Source: Bacteroidales bacterium
GTDB taxonomy: Bacteria; Bacteroidota; Bacteroidia; Bacteroidales; UBA7960
Assembly: GCA_007124575.1 (NCBI GenBank)
Contig: SLEW01000022.1
Location: 1 to 7,019, forward strand
Length of the DNA: 7,019 bases
Reading direction: 5' to 3'
Notes under the pieces: generated by a model
What the model was told of the DNA's origin: nothing
What the model saw: only the letters and a program-made list of their open reading frames with translations
Databases searched by the model: none
Made by a program: the position numbers and the translations under genes
Shown: positions 4,417 to 7,019 of the stretch, one piece after another
How positions within the stretch are numbered: position 1 is the first letter of the stretch
Layout of the letters: each line of letters opens with the position of its first letter

Positions 4417-7019
4417 TTATTCTCTGAAAATGACAAGTTTATCTGCCTGGTAGGCTTTTTCCCCCTCCTCGTTGGTGATGACCACCCGGTAGACATATAC
4501 GCCATTGCCCAGCAGCCGTCCGTCATCAGCCCGGCCATCCCATGTAACCGGGGTTGTTTGGAAGCCCGGAGAGAAAAGTTCTTCCTCCAGTCTTTTGACC
4601 AGCCGGCCTTGTATGTCAAAAATCTCAATGTCCATGTGCAGGCGGTTGAAGGACTGGTTATGTTTGATCACAAAGGCGGTTTGATCTGCAAAGGGATTGG
4701 GGTAGTTGATCAGGTCTTTCAGCAAAAAGCGGCCACTGTGGGTTACGATAAAGTCAATGCTTTCGCTGGATGGATTGTTGTGCGTGTCCCAGGCGCGCAG
4801 GGTCAGTGTATGGGCTCCTTCTTCCAGGTTGCGCAAAGGGTAGGCGACCCGCCCACGCTGATAGGAATCCAGGTCGGCCTGGTAATGCCTTGTGAGACGT
4901 ATCGGTTCGTGGGTGTTGTCGTTTAAAAAGGCCACGATGTCGTGCCCCATGCTGCCGGTCAGGTTAATGCCGCTTTTATCATACAACAAGGCAAGCAGGA
5001 CCGGGTTTTCATCCGTGTGATCACCCGAAACAAATGTCGTATCATTCATGTACAGGTCAATCACCGGACCTTCGTGGTCGGGCGTGTAGTCATCCGTGCT
5101 GCCGCCAATGATGAAATCCGTGAAGGCACCCTGGCCATCGGCATAGCCGTTATCCAGGTAATAACTGATCTTACCCTGTCCGTATGGGTATGCGATATCA
5201 CCGGGCACCACAAAACTGAAACGGAAAGCACCGTCTTCAATGCTGGCTTTGCCCTTATACAGCACCGAATTTCTCATAGAAAAGTCAAAAGGACTGCTGT
5301 CGCTGTTGTTGCCGAGGGTCCGAAAATCCTGTTTCTTATCGTAAATGGTGGGGTAGAGCACGCCCTGGTAATCGTGCTGGATGTTGCCGTTGCGGTCTGT
5401 TACGAATCCTTCAACCGTCACTTGCTGATAAGCGCGGATGGTGTCGGGCATGGCGGTGGTTGTTACGCGGTATGTTGGGTAAGCTGGTTTCATGCTGGGA
5501 TCGCCAAGCAGGACAAAACTTCTGAGTCTCCGGTCGATTTGGTTGTTGTTAGCATGCACTGTAGCCCTTCTGAAATGGTCTCCCATCCGGATATTTTTAT
5601 TGCCTTGGGAATCCATGAAACTATTGATAAAATGAGTGTTAAATGTATTATTCTTTCCAAGGAAGGAAATACGAGCTGCAGCAATATTGGCCACCACGCC
5701 TCCTTCTGGCTTGAGCAGCATGGAGACGCCGATGGATTGATCACCGGGGTCGGCCTTATCAAAAGGGGCTACTTCACATGAAGCCGCAAAGAAGATGGGC
5801 ATATTGTATGAATTGTTCCACTGATCCAGGTTTGCGTGGGTTAGCACGCGCTGATCCGAAAGTCCTCTTGGTCCGCCATGCCCCTGGTAGTTGAAGAGCA
5901 GCGCCCCCTTGTTGATTTTTTCGTTAATGGCCCGGTTTACTTCGGGATACCGTTTTCCGCCGGGGAGGATCACCTGCTGATAGGCATCGAGGTATATCTT
6001 TTCGATGTTAATGTTCTCATCTGAAGCTGCAATTGCATTGGTTAGGTTTTCGGTATCCCGAACGAAATTATTATGATTACCATCATCAGCCATAAAAACC
6101 AATCGGTTGCGCCAGTCGGCATAATTCGGAATTACTCCCTGGAATTCCGGGTCTGTTGCACCAGGGGCAAGGCCAGGTACGCGCTGGTCGTAACGGATGA
6201 TTTTGTCCACCAAAAGGGAAGCCTCTTCGGGTGTGTTCACCGGCAGCCTGCCTGCGCCGACATCCGGGAGTCCGTATCCTCCATCTCCCTCATGGTCAGC
6301 CAAAAAGGTCACATACTGATCCATTGTATACGTTAACCCTGAAAGATAGTAGGTCAGGGAGCGAAAGCTTTGGTAGGTGGGGATCAGGTTGGTACCATGT
6401 CCCAGGTAATCCCTGTTGTCGAAGCTGCCATCACCAAAAAGCAACAAATATCTAGGAATATCTGCAGGGCCGTTAGCCCTGTTGTAAAACATCTTCAATA
6501 AATTTCGGATGGCTGTGATATCTGGTGCTCCCGACGAGAATTCATTGTATACCTCTTGCGTGGTAACCACGCCGACCAGCAGGCCATCATTTTCCCTGCG
6601 GTATTCGGCAAGGCGTTCAGCCTCTGGTTTCAGCTTTTCAGGCGTCACGATGAGCAGGTCTTTGGCCTGCATACCGTGAAGGTTTTGGTTGGGGATGGCA
6701 CCTTTGAGATTTGGGCTCAAGAAGCTGCTTTCGTCGAAAGCGATAAATTCCCTGAGCTGGTCACCAGTGCGTTTGAAAATTATGAGTTCATCCTGAACAG
6801 ATATCTCAGGCCTTGTTACGTTAAACCGGTCGGTTACCTCCCAAAGGTGAAAATCTGACACGTTGGTGCTTAGGTGATAAGCGATTACATTTTCAAAATG
6901 CAGGAACTCAGTCTGGCGGAATGACATTTGTCCGCCGTTGAAGTGCAATTCACGGGTGGCATTTACAATGATGCAATCGAGCCATCCGCGCGCTCCGCTT
7001 ACAGGGCTTGCATAGGTGA
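4417..7019 (-). CDS. porU: Type IX secretion system sortase PorU (N-terminus outside window)
   Basis: The C-terminal 866 residues of a gingipain-family (C25) cysteine protease that cleaves sorting tails from T9SS cargo at the outer surface, coupled to cargo anchoring. Numbering starts at the first complete codon (7017). The N-terminal part reads GWLDCIIVNATREL, close to the G-W-L-D-x-I-x-x-N segment before the protease domain in PorU proteins. The catalytic region spans about 118-513. The histidine is H380 in NYQGHGG and the cysteine C414 in FFAASCEVAPFD. Their 34-residue spacing is close to the 33 I recall for Porphyromonas PorU. Residues about 520-760 look like beta-sandwich domains. The C-terminus (768-866) carries YPNPF at 772-776, a WDGRADDG stretch and GNGVYVYRV near 837, a FlgD-like/type A sorting fold that PorU is known to retain. 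The frame is open to the window edge. A TTG at 6948 is internal, not a start. porV, a common neighbour, is not downstream; nrfH is. Confidence 0.95.
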   Translation of the reverse strand, partial: TYASPVSGARGWLDCIIVNATRELHFNGGQMSFRQTEFLHFENVIAYHLSTNVSDFHLWEVTDRFNVTRPEISVQDELIIFKRTGDQLREFIAFDESSFLSPNLKGAIPNQNLHGMQAKDLLIVTPEKLKPEAERLAEYRRENDGLLVGVVTTQEVYNEFSSGAPDITAIRNLLKMFYNRANGPADIPRYLLLFGDGSFDNRDYLGHGTNLIPTYQSFRSLTYYLSGLTYTMDQYVTFLADHEGDGGYGLPDVGAGRLPVNTPEEASLLVDKIIRYDQRVPGLAPGATDPEFQGVIPNYADWRNRLVFMADDGNHNNFVRDTENLTNAIAASDENINIEKIYLDAYQQVILPGGKRYPEVNRAINEKINKGALLFNYQGHGGPRGLSDQRVLTHANLDQWNNSYNMPIFFAASCEVAPFDKADPGDQSIGVSMLLKPEGGVVANIAAARISFLGKNNTFNTHFINSFMDSQGNKNIRMGDHFRRATVHANNNQIDRRLRSFVLLGDPSMKPAYPTYRVTTTAMPDTIRAYQQVTVEGFVTDRNGNIQHDYQGVLYPTIYDKKQDFRTLGNNSDSSPFDFSMRNSVLYKGKASIEDGAFRFSFVVPGDIAYPYGQGKISYYLDNGYADGQGAFTDFIIGGSTDDYTPDHEGPVIDLYMNDTTFVSGDHTDENPVLLALLYDKSGINLTGSMGHDIVAFLNDNTHEPIRLTRHYQADLDSYQRGRVAYPLRNLEEGAHTLTLRAWDTHNNPSSESIDFIVTHSGRFLLKDLINYPNPFADQTAFVIKHNQSFNRLHMDIEIFDIQGRLVKRLEEELFSPGFQTTPVTWDGRADDGRLLGNGVYVYRVVITNEEGEKAYQADKLVIFRE

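Noticed and set aside
4332..4628. 98-codon minus-strand open frame overlapping the porU end
   Set aside because: It is out of frame within the PorU sorting-tail coding region and has no family features.
4942..5781. 279-codon open frame on the plus strand opposite porU
   Set aside because: It is antisense to the PorU catalytic and beta-sandwich region, with no known motif and no leader of its own.
6946..6948. TTG as a start codon for PorU
   Set aside because: The frame stays open to the window edge and the upstream residues (GWLDCIIVNATRE) are PorU-like, so the true start is outside the window.

Overview
The window looks like chromosomal DNA from a member of the Bacteroidota, probably an anaerobic or facultative lineage. 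Three things point there: a type IX secretion system (T9SS) sortase, PorU; a separate secreted protein with a T9SS C-terminal sorting tail; and AT-rich, Shine-Dalgarno-poor leaders, one with a good match to the Bacteroidota promoter pattern (TTTG, about 20 nt, TAnnTTTG). I cannot name the genus.

Layout, left to right. Bases 1-95 hold the last 30 codons of an unrecognised plus-strand gene. Bases 96-372 are non-coding, with a long inverted repeat, a nested near-palindrome and a short tandem repeat of the ATCCGTGT type. At 373-2034 (+) is a 553-residue exported protein: signal peptide, PCMD-like domain, Ig-like segment, two related repeats and a T9SS sorting tail. It converges, with a 21-bp gap, on a minus-strand gene pair. 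Transcribed first is nrfH (4225-3587, membrane tetraheme quinol dehydrogenase), then nrfA (3498-2056, pentaheme ammonia-forming nitrite reductase). The 88-bp nrfH-nrfA spacer carries an octamer tandem repeat. Upstream of nrfH, 4226-4416 carries a likely promoter and two inverted repeats. From 4417 to the right edge (-) is the C-terminal 866 residues of PorU, whose N-terminus lies outside the window.

Two functions meet here. NrfH and NrfA form a complete nine-haem quinol:nitrite oxidoreductase for respiratory nitrite ammonification (or nitrite/NO detoxification). All haem motifs and the active-site residues I can place are intact. PorU is the cell-surface protease that removes sorting tails from T9SS cargo, and the 373-2034 product is a plausible substrate. 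There is no sign that the two functions are linked beyond proximity.

I see no RNA gene, insertion sequence, CRISPR array or clearly new multigene system. The most unusual material is in the intergenic DNA: the octamer array inside the nrfHA transcript and the repeat-rich block at 129-266.
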